A stretch of DNA of 64,000 nucleotides from Taeniopygia guttata (lineage: Eukaryota > Chordata > Aves > Passeriformes > Estrildidae). Position 1 is the stretch's first letter. Every line of letters begins with the position of its first letter. The stretch is taken from positions 4,025,501-4,089,500 of the forward strand of contig NC_133060.1 in assembly GCF_048771995.1 (NCBI RefSeq), read 5' to 3'. Shown here one piece after another: positions 19,953 through 31,594 of the stretch. The position numbers and the translations under genes are program-made. Below the pieces are notes generated by a model. It saw only the letters and a list, made by a program, of their open reading frames with translations, was not told the DNA's origin and searched no databases.

Positions 19953-20795
19953 TCAATTTGGAGGTTGCCAGAATGCGTTGGAATCCAGGTGGTACCAAGT
20001 CTGGGTTTCTGGGGATTTTGGAGATTGCTCTGCCGAAGGGTTCTGTTTGTTGTTCCCTGAGGATTGCTCCTGCTGATTCTGTGTCACTGCCAGGATTTGT
20101 GTCGGAGCGCGCTGGCGTTTACTCGCGCTCTTTTTCCTGTTTTCCGGAACTGGAAGAGGTTTTCCATCCACGTCTGTCTGTGAGTGACACTCACTTGCGA
20201 GATGTCTCCCTCTCCTGCATCGAGGACAGAGGTCTAGTGGCTTGTTGGGCTTTGCAAGTTGTGGGCAGTTCCTTTTAATATGTCTTTGTGCCCCACACCC
20301 AAAGCACTGTCTCTCTGCACCGGTGTTGCTCTTTGCATAATTTGCAAGAACTTCCTTAACACGCTTTTCAATTCGATCCCCCAAGTGTTCCTCCATGATG
20401 GAAGCAACATGTTGTGTTGTCCCCACCTTGCTGCACGCCTCGATCATGTCTGCCAAGGTGGCCTGGTGTGGCATCATGCTGATGATTCGCCTGCATTCCG
20501 GGTTGGCATTGGAGAATGCGAGGCTTTTGATCAGATGTGGTTTCGCCCCCTCCTCGGTCACCTGCCACTCCACTGCCTGGGAAAGATGATCCACGAACAA
20601 AGAAAATGGCTCTGAAGAACCCTGCTTGATCTCGGTGTAGATGTTGTCCTGGACCCCCGCCGGAGCAATCTGAAGAATTGCCCTCCGTGCCGCCTCTTTG
20701 ATGTTGCTGAGCACGTGCCGTGGGAGTCTCACCGCCTGTTGAGTTGGATCATCCTCAGGAGGATCACCGGCAAGCTGCACCATGGTGAGGTTCAC
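19953..20795 (-). pseudogene. ERV-F gag, capsid C-terminus and nucleocapsid
   Basis: The frame starts inside capsid with a major homology region (KQGSSEPFSLFVDHL ... FSNANPECRR) and continues into nucleocapsid with two zinc knuckles, CFGCGAQRHIKRNC and CPRCRRGRHLASEC, then a polar tail. Matrix and N-terminal capsid are absent because sequence switches to the ERV-G LTR at 20800. Unlike ERV-D and ERV-E gag, it keeps the RNA-binding knuckles. Confidence 0.85.
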
Positions 20796-20799
20796 GTTT

Positions 20800-21145
20800 T
20801 GTTGCCTTCAGGGGAGGCAACGGTGACCTGGTTGCAAGGTGACAGCACGGCAGCCCGGCCTCGTCCGGGCTACTCAGGCTAATGACAACACGCTAACACC
20901 AATGTGGTGGACGGTCGAAAGCATTTATTATCTTATCTCAGGGGTTTAAATAGTCTTGGGGGACTTTGCTACGTCAGAGGGGGTTTGGTAAGGTCTCTGG
21001 GTTAGTCGGGAGTGGAAAACTACTGGGTTAAGTGTGGTTACATGCTCTGGGGGTGATAGATAACGTGAAGCAGGGAGAAAGGGGGAAGGGTCTTTCTTTC
21101 CGTCACATCCCGAGATCTTCCGCTCGCCTGTCCCTATCTACCACA
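20800..21145 (-). mobile_element. ERV-G 3' LTR (LTR-C)
   Basis: 346 bp with TG...CA ends, preceded on its upstream side by a purine tract (reverse of TCTCCCCCCTCCTTATC). It matches the two ERV-H LTRs. The lower end abuts truncated ERV-F gag. Confidence 0.88.
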
Positions 21146-21432
21146 TCTCCCCCCTCCTTATCATATATAAAATGAGGTAGTCGTAGATAAAGGCACTGGA
21201 GTGAGGTACAAACTTGTAACTTGGTAAGGAAAGGGTGGTTTGGTAAACCTGAGTAACTTTCACAAGGCGAATCTCGAAGGCTTTTGCAACTGACTGTGTT
21301 CGCAGTTCTTGGTCTACAACATTTGTTGCTGGCCTACGAACAGAATGTTTGCCCGTTCTAGACGGGCCTGAACAAATGAGGCTAGTTTGTTCAGCAGGCA
21401 TGGTCCTATGGTAACAGCTAAAAGCAGTATTA

Positions 21433-22230
21433 CTATAAGCTAAAAGGACCTACCAGGGCGAAAATTAAAGTGGTGAGCCAAGGTGATCGATTGAACCAGG
21501 ATTCAAAACAGCTCTGTTGGGTTTCCCTGTCTCTCTTTCTCTGAGCCAGTCTGTCTCGGAGTTCTGCCATGGAGTCTTTAACAACTCCCGTATGATCTGC
21601 ATAAAAGCAGCATTCCTCTTTCAAGGCTGCACACAGTCCTCCTTGTTGCATGAACAAGAGGTCCAGTCCTCGCCTATTTTGTAAAACTATTTCTGAAAGC
21701 GAAGAGACTGATTTCTCTAGATAGGAGATGGATTTCTCGATCCTCTGCAGGTCTTCGTCAATGGTCATATGCAGCTGGGAGAGTCCGTGCTTTTGGGTTG
21801 CGATGGCTGAGACACCCGTGGCTGTGCCAGCTGCTCCCAGGCCGAGCAGCATTGCGATAGTTATACCTGTGATTATTTCTCTTTTGTGGAGTCTGTCAGG
21901 TTCCTCGAGAAGATGGTATATCTCTTCGTCTGAGTGGTACAGGACCCTGGGGACAATCAGAACTTGGACACAGAAGTCAATAGAGTCATTAAATTTGGCA
22001 AGGAACACACAAAGACTCACTCTGGATCGCTGGCAAACTCACATCCCAGATGCGGGTGGGACCACCCACTTATTGGTTTTTCTGTTGGGTTTGACAACTT
22101 TAGTGCAGAAGTTGCCTTTCTGCTTTGCTAAGGTTGCATTGCCGAAACATCTGCCCTGTCCTGTGATTTGACTCAGGGTGATTCCTCTGCGGGGAGTGTC
22201 CCATCTGCACTGGTGGGGGGTGCTGGCTGT
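21433..22230 (-). pseudogene. ERV-G env remnant, gammaretrovirus-type transmembrane subunit
   Basis: A frame from 22020 encodes the cleavage-region end (RLHKRE), fusion-peptide-like Gly/Ala-rich stretch, heptad region, LQNRRGLDLLF, and CX6CC (CAALKEECC), and stops at 21433 before a full membrane span. A surface-subunit end (GRCFGNATL ... KVVKPNRK) lies just upstream, separated by a nonsense codon. Its stop differs from the one in ERV-H, so the two copies decayed independently. Confidence 0.82.
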
Positions 22231-22234
22231 GGAG

Positions 22235-22638
22235 AAAAGCCAGGGAATCTCAGAAAAACGGAAAGCTGGACAAGACAAATGCAGGTCTGAACCAATGTGG
22301 TTAATCAAACGTTCTCCGTTTATTCAAGATAAGGTGGTAGTTTATATAAGCTTCTACATAGTTTACAAAACCAAAGACACTCTGATTGGTAGGCTAACAT
22401 TGTTTACCTTTTCCTTAAAATGACCTACACCTTACACTATAACACCTATACTAATTCACACCCAGACAGCCCAGTGGTCCCCGTCACACCTTAAGACTAT
22501 TTCTATCTGCGCCACAAGCTCTGAATTTCTAACTGCGTCAGATGCTTGAAGGCCCACAAGGCCCAAATCTGAGGCCTAGACTGGAATAGCTCAAATCTCA
22601 TAACTCATGTCCTCTTTTCTCTCAAAAATGCTGCAACA
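22235..22638 (-). mobile_element. ERV-E 3' LTR (LTR-A)
   Basis: Minus-strand TGTTGCAG at 22638 to GGCTTTT at 22235, 404 bp, preceded by a purine tract (reverse of TTCCCTCTTTTTCTTTTTGAG). It has the TATATAA box and AATAAA of the family. Confidence 0.88.
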
Positions 22639-22664
22639 ATTCCCTCTTTTTCTTTTTGAGCTAC

Positions 22665-23934
22665 TCAGGCTGGAGTGAAGGCGCGATGAACTAATTTTTG
22701 CACACACTGTAAAAAACATGGTATAACAATTAAAATAAATATAAAGATTAAAAAAAGTACAATACCAAAATGAATTAAGTCTTTGACCCAGCCAGAAAAA
22801 CCTAAAGAATTGAGCCAGTTATCAAATGGAGTGTCCATTACGGTAAGTTTTTTCATGTTGTCCTTCAATTGCGTTAACTGTTTATAAATTGATTGAGAAT
22901 GGTCAGACAAATTCATGCAGCACATGCCTTCAAATTCTTCGCACCCATGTCCTTGAGCTAAAAGAAGGAAATCAATTGCAGCTCTGTTTTGTAGAACCGC
23001 ATGATGGGTATCGTCTACATCTGCAGCAAGCTCACTTATCAATTTAGATGTGATATTAATTTGTTTTCCTGTCCAGCAGGCTAGAGTTCTCAATTGTGTG
23101 AGCACTTTCAATGAGGTGACTCCTGGGGCGAAAAGTGAGGCTACTACTACAGAGGCACGCCCCCACAATGACACTATATCTTTACAATTAGGGTCCATTT
23201 GGAGAACACTGCGTTTGGCTCGTTGAGTCTTCTGAGGCAATTCGAGAACCTGATGTATGGTGGGAGCAAAAAGCGTCAACCTACCGATATAACATGGGCC
23301 TCCCCTAGCATTTTGAGGGACTGCTGACCAGGCTCGGTCCCCACAAATGAGGAAGGTTCCTGGGGGCAGTTTTCCTGCACCACCTCTTGGCGGCGTCACA
23401 GATTGAGTCGAATTGCTACAATATTCTGAATAGTTGTAATACAATGGTGATCTGGGAGACAACCAAGTGTCATCATCTGTCAATTTTCCATTTTCTTGAG
23501 TTGGTTTGGTAGCATAAGATCCAAATATCAAACAGTAATTTCCTGGGACAGAACCCAAAAAACCAAATTCTTGAAGACTGTCATCAGTAAATTTAAGGTT
23601 TTGCACAAATGCAACAGCTTGCGCTCCCAGAGTGCTATTTAGATTTATTTGAGCTCAGGTCCAAGTTTTGAACTCTGCCATGGGACCCAACAAGACTCCA
23701 ATTTAACAAGTACGAAAAGGGGTTAGACGGTGTGGCTAACAACAGGCAGAATTAATCTTGCCTAGTTTGTTTGGCCCAAGTGATCCACATATTTTCTCTC
23801 TTGTCAATGTCAAGGATTCCCGATACTTCAACAACCAAAACACTGCTTAATAAAAACATTGAGGCCCACCACATTCTTCTCAGGCTTTTGAATGCCCTGT
23901 TTAACATGAAAGAAACAAACTTAATTCTAAACAT
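22665..23934 (-). pseudogene. ERV-E env, alpharetrovirus-type, frame broken in the surface subunit
   Basis: A leader with a hydrophobic signal (RMWWASMFLLSSVLVVEVSG) starts at 23934 and ends at 23752. The rest, from 23606, is a 313-residue frame offset by one base. It has a furin-type site (RAKRS), fusion-peptide-like stretch, LQNRAAID core, CX6CC (CEEFEGMCC) and a membrane span (FGIVLFLIFIFILIVIPCFL), ending FTPA. The transmembrane subunit is therefore complete and the surface subunit is interrupted. The same C-terminus is found inverted in fragment C, and its tail survives next to the ERV-D 3' LTR. Confidence 0.85.
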
Positions 23935-25772
23935 AAACTATAACTTCTAATGAACTAACTTCTGATAAATCTAACTTCACACTTCTGATATTTCAACTTA
24001 TTTCTCTGTACTCTACAAACTTAATTTTCATCAGAACCGGATTCATCATGGGATGTTCCAGGCAAACTGTTGTCATTGACGTTGTTATCACCGCGGGTTG
24101 GTATCTTTTTCATCTATTTTTAAAATTCTGTTTCTGCCTTTTCATATCAATGCAGCAAAAGCATCTGTCCTGCCCAGACGTCTTGGTTGGATGGGTAAAA
24201 ACACTCACTCAAGCAGGATTGCTGTTGATCCACGTTGGGACTCCCTCTTTTTCTTTTGCCATTGAAAGACAATGGCAAGATGAACAGAAAAATCACAGGC
24301 ATTACTAAAACTTATTAAAACTTAGCAAGAAATTCTATACCATCATTAAAAACACACTTATAAAAAAAAAAAACCTCAAAGCCCACGATCTTCTGTGGGT
24401 GAAACACAAATCTTTGCACAATCCATTTTTTCTGTGCATCTTCTGATCCACTTGTGGAGAGATCAGTGCTCTCTTGCAATTGATAAGTTCCACATTCTTC
24501 ACTGAAATCCATCCAGAATCTGCACCTGTTAAAACACAAACAAACCCAACACCCCCACAGGGACTGGAGGGTCCTCTCTCAATTCTGTTCCCTAAAACTT
24601 GCATGAAGAAATGGAAATATCAACATCTTTGTTATAAACATGAAAAAACATTAAAAACAAAACAATGCATATAGTAAAGAAACTAACAACAAATAAAAAT
24701 CAATCAGATAATACACAATCAATATTACATATAAAATCAGTTACCAAGTGCTACACCACTAAATTGTCATCCCAGAGTCTGCAGCAGCAGACAAGCCTTA
24801 AAACAAGAGAGATTTGGATAAAACATGTCCGGATCATGTCTCTCCAAACTCCCTTTGAGGCTCAGCTGCCCTATATGGTCAAATTGTCAAGCCAAAAGGA
24901 CTTGAATACTTTTTGATGCAGAAAACACCTGGGTCAATCACACCATCCACGTAGAGGCAGAGCCTGGCCAGAGCTCAAACTAATTAGAGGATATGTTTAA
25001 AACAAAAGTCTTAGAAATAACAGTTATAAGTAGAAAACCTTATTATTAAAAATTCATCAAACCATCAAATAATTGAACCTGTCCAAAATTTCCTTCAAGA
25101 CAAAAATTCTCTAAATACAACAAACCTTTTCTCCAGAAATCTGAAAATTTGAAGTCTGAAATCTTAAACCAAAACTTGGACTATAAATTTGTAAAAAAAG
25201 ATGAACTGCAGCTGCATAAAAGATTGGATAAAGAAAACACATGAGTAGTTAAAAAATCAAACACACAGGATCCTGAAAAACACATCTTGCAATCAATCAC
25301 CTAGAAAGACAATAAAACATATGAAAACTGACTGTAAATATTAAACCAACACCTCAATACCTTAACATCGTAATAATAATTCTTATCACAAAAATCAGAC
25401 AACTTACATTATATGATCAACTTATCAACAAGAAAGGTTTAAAATAGTTTAAGACAATTTTTTCAAAGCATTCATGTAACATTAGTAACAATCACTACTT
25501 ATCATTACCTACAAAAACTTGACAATCATCATTTATATTATTATCTACAAAAACTCAAAATCAGAAATTGTGAACTCAATACTACATTCCATCTGACTGA
25601 CTTTTCTCAAATCTTTGTTTTCAGAGACATTTTTTGGCAATTAAATCATTATTAACATTTCTATCTTTTTACAGTGATTTTCATCCACATTGTATTTGAA
25701 ATAACTTTGATTTGCATAATGTCCATCCTTCTTGGTATCATGGAAAACACTCAGTATTGCTATATTTTTTCA
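23935..25772 (-). other. ERV-E AT-rich spacer with decayed integrase end
   Basis: AT-rich and without credible long frames. It aligns with the ERV-D spacer over most of its length. The minus-strand stretch at about 24604-24335 includes the same integrase C-terminal echo (GVGFVCVLTG ... WISVKNV). The long A-run seen in ERV-D is only a few bases here, so that run expanded in ERV-D. Confidence 0.75.
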
Positions 25773-27800
25773 TTACGTCTCTTGTCTCCTTGTGTTGTTG
25801 CTTGATAAAGCAGCTGCAATGATGTGTCCTTGTTGTTGAATTGCATCCTGGATTGCAGCAGTGAATGCTGCAGCTTGGTTGCTCTGTTCTGCGCGTGTGG
25901 CTCTGACAAGCATCTCATCAACTGGACAGCTTTGAGGAAGGGTGGCTAGGATGGTTCTTGTGTGTGGGTTAGCATTCTCAAAAGCAAGGGATCGGAATAA
26001 ATGTTCCTGAACGTCTGGTGGCACGTCAGGTGCGTCCTTCAAAGCAGCTGACAGCCTATCAATAAATTGTCCAAATGGTTCAGTGGCTCCTTGCTTTATG
26101 GTGGCATAGGATGCTGACTTTTTCTTGTCTGGTACCAAAAGCAAAGCTTGATGGGCCAATTGCTGTGACAATTGATGCATTTCAACAGGAAAGGTAAGTT
26201 GTACCTGATTGGTTGCATATGGTCCCTGCCCAGTCAGCATATCTGGCTGGACTCCATAAAGAGGGTCCCCTACATTCGTGTGTTTGTTGGCCTCTTCAAT
26301 TGCCAACCGCCTCCATTCCCTTTCAAACATGAGAAACTGGGAAGGTGTCAGGAGCAGGGATGCAATGTTAGATGAATCACCAGGACAAAGCACATCTGCT
26401 GTAAATATATACTGAATGATGTTCCTGGCTGCTTCTGATCTGATTCCATAAGTGGTGACTGTCTGCTTAGCTGATTGTAGGATTTTCCAGTCATGGGGCT
26501 CCCAGATGGCATTCCCATTAGACACTATAACAGGACAAGCCAGGGAGCTGACCGCCTTCTAGTCACCGTCTAAAAGAGCATCCTTCACAACTGACGCCCA
26601 TCGTGACTGCAATGGATTTTTTAAAACTGCTGGCGATGCCAATTGCTGGCCAGTGGAAGGTTCCCCTGGTTGAGCCTGATGATTTGAAAGGGTGGCAAGG
26701 TGGGCTATTTTTTTCTGTAACATATTTGGTCTTTGTATCTTGTTCTGTGATCGCTTGTCCCTGCTACAGTTGACAACAGGAAGGTCTGGCTCTGAGTTGT
26801 CAGAATCTGAACTCGGTGGGAGTGGGCAGTGCCGCGCTACCGTGGTGGAGTGGGAACTGGCATTTTCAGGGCTCTGCTCTGGTGTTGTTTGGGTGGCTGC
26901 TTCTGCCATTCCACTAGCATTCGGGTGCCCAGCCTCCCCAAGCCGTGCTGGGTTGTTCGCCGCCACCGCTGCCGCCGCCGCCGCTGGGTACCGGCGAGCT
27001 GCGCCTCTGCGCCTGCACGCACTAGTGGCAGCCGCCGCCGCGGCCGCTGCGGGGGGGCGAGGGGCCGGCGCCGCCTTGCTCCCGTCTCCGCCCTGGTCTT
27101 TGCCTTGATCTCCGCCCCTGAGTTCCTCCTCCTGACTCAGCCCTGTTTCGTCACCAACACCACCTGCCTCCTCAGGTGTCTCCCCGCCTCCCGAGGGACC
27201 CGACGGGGCCCCTTCTGGGTTTTCCTCACTCCGCGGGACCGCCGAGCTGTTAACATCCGCTGCTTGCGAGCACACTTCCGCCCTGGCCATGCGTCCGGTC
27301 TGTCCCGTGTTGGCCGGCCCCACTCCTCCTGGCTCTGCGCTTCCCTCCAAACGAGCTACAAAATCCCTGACAGAGAGACTGACTGGAGCTTTCTGCCCTC
27401 GCACTGGCCGCATATTGCAAACATTAAAGAATTTTTCAACCCGAGATGGCTTCTGAACTTCTGTCTGTTCTGATGTGGGTTGCTCAAATGCCTGAACCGC
27501 GGCTTCCGCTGCTTTTTTCTCCGCAGGCATGTATTGCAGGGTATGTAAAACTTTTTTCCAAATGCCTCCAAGCTCCAGCAGTGTTTTCTTGTCTTTTCCG
27601 CCCTCTATCACTGCATCCCAAAGCAGCTGCCCCAACTCTTGCCATTCGATTTCACTAAAAATCAGCGAAGGCTTTTGCAGCTTGCCTTTGCTTCTTGCCC
27701 ACAGGACCAACTGCTCTAAATCGGCTTCTTTAATTTTTTCAGCTCTCTTTGAGAGAATATGAAAGAGAAGCCACACGGAAGCCTGCAGATCCCCATCCAT
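25773..27800 (-). pseudogene. ERV-E gag with one nonsense codon
   Basis: Collinear with the intact gag of ERV-D: matrix-like start at 27800, Ala/Gly/Pro-rich middle, capsid with QGATEPFGQFIDRL, and an end right after capsid with no zinc knuckles. A TAG replaces a Trp codon present in ERV-D (between 26559 and 26525). The middle region differs by small insertions or deletions in the Ala and Gly tracts. Confidence 0.88.
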
Positions 27801-28233
27801 GGTGAACTCTCACCCTCTCTCTCTCTCCGCGGCTTACCTCCAACCTCCGCGGGTTGCTTTTCCTCGCTTTTCTTCGGCAAGGCGGCAATCCCGCTCCAGC
27901 TTCCCAGCCCCGGCCACGTCCACACCCGCCGTTCGGGTCCTTTGTGAATGCCGAGGTCTTCCCACTGCTCCAACGGACTCTCGCAAACAAACAACAATGC
28001 GAAGAGTCTTTTTCCTCCCGTTGGGAAACGGCCCAATTCGGAATTTGGAGACTTCTGCTCCGTTCCACCTGATCCCCGTTCACAAAAAGTGAATTTGGGA
28101 TCCCGGCCCTGTCACCATGAGGCGATTTGGACCTGATTTTTCGTCGCGCGACTCAAACTCGGCTCCCCGTTTCTCTAAAAGTAATTTGGGAGTCTTTTTC
28201 GGATCCTCCTGAGTCCCTGGCCTGGGCGCCACT

Positions 28234-28636
28234 AAAAGCCAGGGAATCTCAGGAAAACGGAAAGCTGGACAAGACAAACGCAGGTCTGAACCAATGTGGT
28301 TCATCAAGCGTTCTCCCTTTATTCAAGATAAGGTGGTAGTTTATATAAGCTTCTACATAGTTTACAAAACCAAAGACACTCTGATTGGTAGGCTAACATT
28401 GTTTACCTTTTCCTTAAAACGGCCTACACCTTACACTATGAAACCTATACTAATTCACACCCAGACAACCCAGTGGTCCCCATCACACCTTAAGGCTATT
28501 TCTATCTGTGCCACAAGCTCTGAATTTCTATCTGCGTCAGAGGCTTGAAGGCCCACAAGGCCCAAATCTGAGGCCTAGACTGGAGTAGCTCAAATCTCAT
28601 AACTCATGTCCTCTTTCTCTCAAAAATGCTGCAACA
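28234..28636 (-). mobile_element. ERV-E 5' LTR (LTR-A)
   Basis: 403 bp on the minus strand, from TGTTGCAG at 28636 to GGCTTTT at 28234. Two bases separate it from a TGGCGCC start of the primer binding site, of which the later part is mutated. Confidence 0.88.
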
Positions 28637-29100
28637 GAGGAGTTTAGGGCAGGACTAACATATCTCAAACCTATCAGGGAAAAAAGAGGAGTGGAGTAAC
28701 ACAAAGTAACCAATAGGGTGTTGAGCCTCACTAAATAGACAGGGAAGGCTCTGGAAACGGAAGGAGGCCGGGAGGAGTGACAGGGAATGTTCTAGGGAAA
28801 GGGGCAGGGGAAGGGAAGATTGACATCTTGGTGAGGAGGGGGTTAGGGAAGAGCTAGAGAAGATTGACAACTGGGGAGAGGAGGAGATTGGGGGGGGGGT
28901 ATGAACAGGCACTAAATAAATATCAAATTAAATAAAAAACACGCCACCACAGGCCTGGGCCTGCTGAATTGGGTTGAAGGCCTCATTCAAGGGCTAGGTT
29001 GAGGTTTTTACACAAAACCATGTCTGTCATTTTGTCTGCAAGGGCCCTGCAGAGATTGACAGACACTGCTTTTGTATTTAAAAACAAAAATGTGGTGGCC
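28637..29100. other. Unassigned sequence between ERV-E and ERV-H
   Basis: No gene seen. A purine-rich stretch (about 28740-28910) is followed by an A/T-rich stretch. Its last six bases, GTGGCC (29095-29100), are repeated on the far side of ERV-H, so it was contiguous with 33796 onward before ERV-H inserted. Confidence 0.6.
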
Positions 29101-29446
29101 TGTTGCCTTCATGGGAGGCAACGTGCGACCTGGTTTCAAGGCCACAGCACAGCAGCCCGGCCTCGTCCGGGCTACGCGGACTAACGACACACGCTAACAC
29201 CAATGTGGTGGACGGTCGAAAGCATTTATTACCTTATCTCAGGGGTTTAAATAGTCTTGAGGGAGTTTGCTACGTCAGAGGGGGGTTGTAGGGTCCCTAA
29301 GGTTAGTCGAGAGTGGAAAACTACTGGGTTAGGTGTGGTTACATGTTCTGGGGGTAATAGTTAACGTGAAACAGGGAAAAAGGGGGAAGGGTCTTTCTTT
29401 CCGTCACATCCCGAGATCTTCCGATCGCCTGTCCCTATCTACCACA
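29101..29446 (-). mobile_element. ERV-H 3' LTR (LTR-C) with polypurine tract
   Basis: 346 bp, TG...CA ends. The adjacent tract 29447-29460 reads AAGGGGAGGGGAGA on the minus strand, a canonical polypurine tract. Confidence 0.9.
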
Positions 29447-29614
29447 TCTCCCCTCCCCTTATCATATATAAAATGAGGTAGTCGTAGATATAGGCACTGG
29501 AGTGAGGTACAAACTTGTAACTTGGTAAGGAAAGGGTGGTTTGGTAAACCTGAGTAATTTTCGCAAGGCGAGTCTCGAAGGCTTTTGCGACTGACTGTGT
29601 TCGCAGTTGTTGGT

Positions 29615-31373
29615 TTACAGCATTTGTTGCTGGCCTATGAACAGAATATTCGCCCGCTCTAGACGGGCCTGAACAAACGAGACTACTTTGTTCAGCAGCC
29701 ATGGTCCAATGGTAACAGCTAAAAGCAGTATTGCCAGTGGACCTACCAGGGCGGAAATTAAAGTGGTGAGCCAATGTGATTGATTGAACCAGGATTCAAA
29801 ACAGCTCTGTTGGGTTTCCCTGTCTCTCTTTCTCTGAGCCAGTCTATCTCGGAGTTCTGCCATGGAGACTTTAACGACTCCCGTATGATCTGCATAAAAG
29901 CAGCATTCCTCTTTCAAGGCTGCACACAGTCCTCCTTGTTGCATGAACAAGAGGTCCAGTCCTCGCCTATTTTGTAAAACTATTTCTGAAAGCGAAGAGA
30001 CTGATTTCTCTAGATAGGAGATGGATTTCTCGATCCTCTGCAGGTCTTCGTCAATGGTCATTATCAGCTGAGAGAGTCCGTGCTTTTGGGTTGCGATGGC
30101 TGAGACGCCTGTGGCTGTGCCAGCTGCTCCCAGGCCGAGCAGCATTGCGATAGTTATACCTGTGATTATTTCTCTTTTGTGGAGTCTGTCAGGTTCCTCG
30201 AGAAGGTGGTATATCTCTTCGTCTGAGTGGTACAGGACCCTAGGAACAATCAGAACTTGGACACAGAAGTCGATAGAGTCATTAAATTTGGCAAGGAACA
30301 CACAAGGACTCACTCTGGATCACTGGCAAACCCACATCCCAGATGCGGATGGGACCACCCACTTATTGGTTTTTCTGTTGGGCTTGACAACTTTAGTGCA
30401 GAAGTTGCCTTTCTGCTTTGCTAAAGCTGCATTGCCAAAACATCTGCCCTGTCCTGGGATTTGACTCAGGGTGATTCCTCTGCGGGGAGTGTCCCATCTG
30501 CACTGGTGGGGGGCACTGGCTGTGGAGTAACTGAAGGGGGTATCTAAAGCAATGCCTTCATAGAAATGGGGTTTAACATCATAGCAAAGCCAACAGGAGT
30601 TAGTCAGGTTCGGTTTGGTTTCGTTTAGGGTTAGGAAGGTAGCTTCTAGCATACGAAAGATTTGGTTTGGGTCTGACTCAGCCGTGCGGCCTATCCGGAG
30701 GGTATCCGCAAGGCCGGTCGGGGTGTCAGTGACTTTTGGGGGCAAGGTTTTGGGGTGGGTTGTGTTTTTCCTTCTCAGCACATTCTTGATAATTTTGTTG
30801 GGTCCCACTGGTCGAGGTGCTGGTGGCTGGAGCCTGATAATTCGCACATTCACCCACCTCCTCGGTCCTCTGAGGACCACTGTCCATGTTCTACCCGTGG
30901 CCCAGCTAGGGTGATCTGGTTGTAGAACGGTCATGTTATAACTTACGCATGCCCGTTGTCTAGGCTGTGCATTGTGGTCTCCACAGCCAAAGGGTGCCCA
31001 GGTGAACTGTAAGAATTTGTCGGGCTCCTGCGGTTGCCACCTGTCTCCCCATAGTCTGGCATCTGTAACAATGGTTTCGCAGCCCCAATATCCGCAATGT
31101 CCCCACCCCGGGTAGTCACAGTACCTTTTCCCTGGGTTGGACGCTGGGCACCAGTAGGATTATGTACATGAGTATGATATGTGGGTTTGTGGGCCGTAGT
31201 TTTGGTTGTCCTGGAAACAGGTCGGCTATGTTGAACACGAAGGATGGGGTGTTCGCTGTGGTGACCTCTTTGAACACCTTGTCACTTGAAAGATGTTGCA
31301 TGACCCACCTAAATGGCTGATGAGGGTAGTGGCCTGGGTCGGCTTGCCCCCCGGCCACAAGCCCCAACAGCAA
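29615..31373 (-). pseudogene. ERV-H env, gammaretrovirus-type, interrupted
   Basis: An N-terminal surface-subunit piece lies at about 31373-31116. A second frame (30934-30320) includes a CXXC motif (CWLC) typical of gammaretroviral surface subunits and GRCFGNAAL. After one in-frame stop, the frame from 30313 gives cleavage region RLHKRE, fusion-peptide-like stretch, heptads, LQNRRGLDLLF, CX6CC (CAALKEECC) and a membrane span (LISALVGPLAILLLAVTIGP), ending at 29615. The region is thus broken by a stop and at least one frame change upstream. The nonsense site differs from that in ERV-G. Confidence 0.85.
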
Positions 31374-31594
31374 AATTGCACAAAGACATGTGCATGTCTG
31401 GGTCTCACCGGTGTGGGACTCTCGGGTTTTGTCTGGCAGCTTGGTGGTCTGTCATCTCCCTCTGGAGCAGGGGTGTATGCATCACGGGGACAGTCCACGA
31501 GCATGTCCTGCTAATAGAAACTCACAGCTTTCCATTAATTTCGTTCTGAAGGTCAGGTTGATTGGCAGTAGTGGGTGTACGGCAGTGGCCCTTG

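Larger units (their letters stand above)
13980..20799 (-). mobile_element. ERV-F: class II endogenous retrovirus, gag-pro-pol-env-LTR
   Basis: Reading on the minus strand from 20799 down: capsid/nucleocapsid part of gag, dUTPase-like plus protease, reverse transcriptase, a solo LTR inserted in pol, RNase H, integrase, env and a 3' LTR. Its 5' LTR and N-terminal gag are missing, because gag stops at the 3' LTR of ERV-G. Gag, pro and pol carry frameshifts and a stop; env is open. The dUTPase-like region plus protease is betaretrovirus-like, whereas Env is alpharetrovirus-type. Confidence 0.88.
20800..22234 (-). mobile_element. ERV-G: class I (gammaretrovirus-like) env plus 3' LTR
   Basis: The minus strand reads the end of the surface subunit, the transmembrane subunit, a purine tract and LTR-C (21145 to 20800, ends TGTGGTAG ... 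GGCAACA). The 5' part is cut where ERV-E begins at 22235. It is closely similar to the env and LTR of ERV-H, so both come from one family. Confidence 0.85.
22235..28636 (-). mobile_element. ERV-E: second pol-deficient provirus of the ERV-D family
   Basis: The minus strand reads 5' LTR 28636-28234, degenerate primer binding site at about 28214-28231, gag (27800-25773 with one nonsense codon), an AT-rich spacer, env (23934-22665, broken), purine tract and 3' LTR 22638-22235. The spacer is homologous to ERV-D. Flanking hexamers GTGGAG (22229-22234) and GAGGAG (28637-28642) match at 5 of 6, but sequences beyond do not rejoin as one ERV-G env, so this may be chance. Confidence 0.88.

Noticed and set aside
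22229-28642. GTGGAG/GAGGAG as a proven target duplication for ERV-E inserted in ERV-G env
   Set aside because: The sequence above 28642 does not continue the env interrupted at 22234, so the near match may be chance.
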